Translations under genes and position numbers: made by a program
Notes under the pieces: model-generated
The model's input: the letters and a program-made list of their open reading frames with translations, nothing else
The model's database searches: none
What the model was told of the DNA's origin: nothing
Origin: an uncultured Clostridia bacterium
GTDB taxonomy: Bacteria; Bacillota; Clostridia; Christensenellales; Borkfalkiaceae
Assembly: GCA_947627125.1 (NCBI GenBank)
Contig: CANQUY010000110.1
Coordinates: forward strand, 1-5,756
Reading direction: 5' to 3'
Length of the DNA: 5,756 nucleotides
Part shown: piece after piece, positions 5,459 to 5,756 of the stretch
Layout of the letters: every line of letters starts with the position of its first letter
How positions within the stretch are numbered: the stretch's first letter is position 1

Positions 5459-5756
5459 GATTTTCTCCTTTTGAGGAAAAATATTTTCACTCTTCCGTAC
5501 TGCCTTCTGTCGGCAAGCGTAAAGGGATCGGGAACGGTGAGTTCCCTCTCGCTCTCATAGACGACGAGCCCGTCCTCCTTGAGAAGTTCCCGCGCGGCGA
5601 CGAGGTTGAGGACTTCCTCCGCAATGTCGAGGCGGTAGGGCGGGTCGCAGAAGATGAGATCGAAGGTCCCGCCGACGCTCTTGAGACAGGCGGCAAAGTC
5701 CATGTTGAGGACCTCAACATGGACTTTGCCGCCTGTCTCAAGAGCGTCGGCGGGAC
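5455..5756 (-). CDS. rsmD: 16S rRNA (guanine966-N2)-methyltransferase RsmD, C-terminal part only
   Basis: About 83 reliable C-terminal residues of an RsmD-type methyltransferase are present. They show FDLIFCDPPY, with the catalytic DPPY motif of N2-guanine methyltransferases, a central LLKEDGLVVYE strand region, and a terminal YGRVKIFFLKR motif typical of the family. RsmD modifies G966 of 16S rRNA in the 30S subunit. The family is about 185 residues, so the N-terminal half, including the SAM-binding glycine motif, is missing. The internal ATG at 5703 is not a likely start, because the DPPY motif would then be only about 20 residues in. The frame remains open to the window edge, but the bases beyond about 5711 are an exact reverse copy of 5666-5710 and probably do not represent the true gene. 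The stop overlaps the coaD start by 4 bases. Together with coaD this is the ylbH-ylbI pair of B. subtilis. Confidence 0.88.
   Translation of the reverse strand, partial: PADALETGGKVHVEVLNMDFAACLKSVGGTFDLIFCDPPYRLDIAEEVLNLVAARELLKEDGLVVYESERELTVPDPFTLADRRQYGRVKIFFLKRRKS
5465..5470 (-). promoter_or_regulatory. Ribosome binding site for the TTG start of coaD
   Basis: Read on the minus strand, AAGGAG is followed by AAAATC and then TTG at 5458. The strong site at a 6-base spacing supports the non-ATG start. It lies inside the last codons of rsmD, so translation of coaD is probably coupled to that of rsmD. Confidence 0.8.
5666..5756. repeat. Perfect 45-bp-arm inverted repeat at the window end (probable fold-back)
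   Basis: Bases 5712-5756 are the exact reverse complement of 5666-5710, with one unpaired base (5711) in the centre. The left arm is normal rsmD coding sequence, and the right arm runs to the last base of the window. The centre sits on the rsmD codons GAG GTC CTC (minus strand), a short natural palindrome that could seed a template switch. A perfect coding palindrome with no loop, ending at the sequence edge, is what a fold-back chimera or assembly error at a contig end looks like. It is unlikely to be a functional hairpin. Confidence 0.9.

Noticed and set aside
5487..5741. Alternative minus-strand open frame across the window-end palindrome
   Set aside because: It is created by the inverted copy and by a shadow frame of rsmD; the DPPY-containing frame is the real one.
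1..5756. Search by eye for CRISPR arrays, tRNA genes, insertion sequences, riboswitches or defence genes
   Set aside because: No repeated spacer pattern, transposase motif, tRNA-like cloverleaf or defence-type gene was seen. The window is almost fully explained by seven conserved genes.

Overview
The window is a compact stretch of about 5.8 kb of bacterial chromosome with nearly every base coding. It carries ordinary housekeeping and sporulation-associated genes. Several features point to a spore-forming member of the Bacillota, probably a GC-rich Clostridia-type lineage: AAGGAG-type ribosome sites, a TTG start, and an rsmD / coaD / ylbJ-like / ylbK-like gene group that matches the ylbH-ylbI(coaD)-ylbJ-ylbK neighbourhood known from Bacillus subtilis. 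The lineage below phylum level is a guess. No stretch longer than 300 bases is without a gene, and I see no RNA genes, mobile elements or CRISPR arrays.

Layout from left to right. A terminator-like hairpin with a T7 tail, facing right, overlaps the 3' end of rarA. rarA (AAA+ ATPase acting at stalled replication forks) and a patatin-like lipid hydrolase (YlbK/RssA type) form a leftward pair separated by 4 bases. Facing them across only 30 bases is a rightward YlbJ/SpoVV-like membrane protein gene. Its frame is broken at a run of eight T at 2657-2664; removing one T restores a convincing 308-residue protein. This gene meets, tail to tail with 2 bases between the stops, a leftward operon that reads rsmD (truncated by the window edge), coaD, aroF (DAHP synthase) and pheA (prephenate dehydratase). 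All four genes overlap or nearly touch (4-base overlap, 8-base overlap, 12-base gap), so they are probably co-transcribed and translationally coupled.

Function. The right-hand operon joins rRNA methylation, coenzyme A synthesis and the first committed step of the shikimate pathway to the phenylalanine branch enzyme. The middle gene would move dipicolinate into the forespore if it is a true SpoVV. The left-hand pair covers replication-fork maintenance and lipid hydrolysis.

The most notable observations are about sequence integrity. One is the homopolymer frameshift in the YlbJ-like gene. The other is a perfect 45-bp-arm inverted repeat with a 1-base centre that fills the last 91 bases, which looks like a fold-back artefact at a contig end. 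I found no convincing new biological system.
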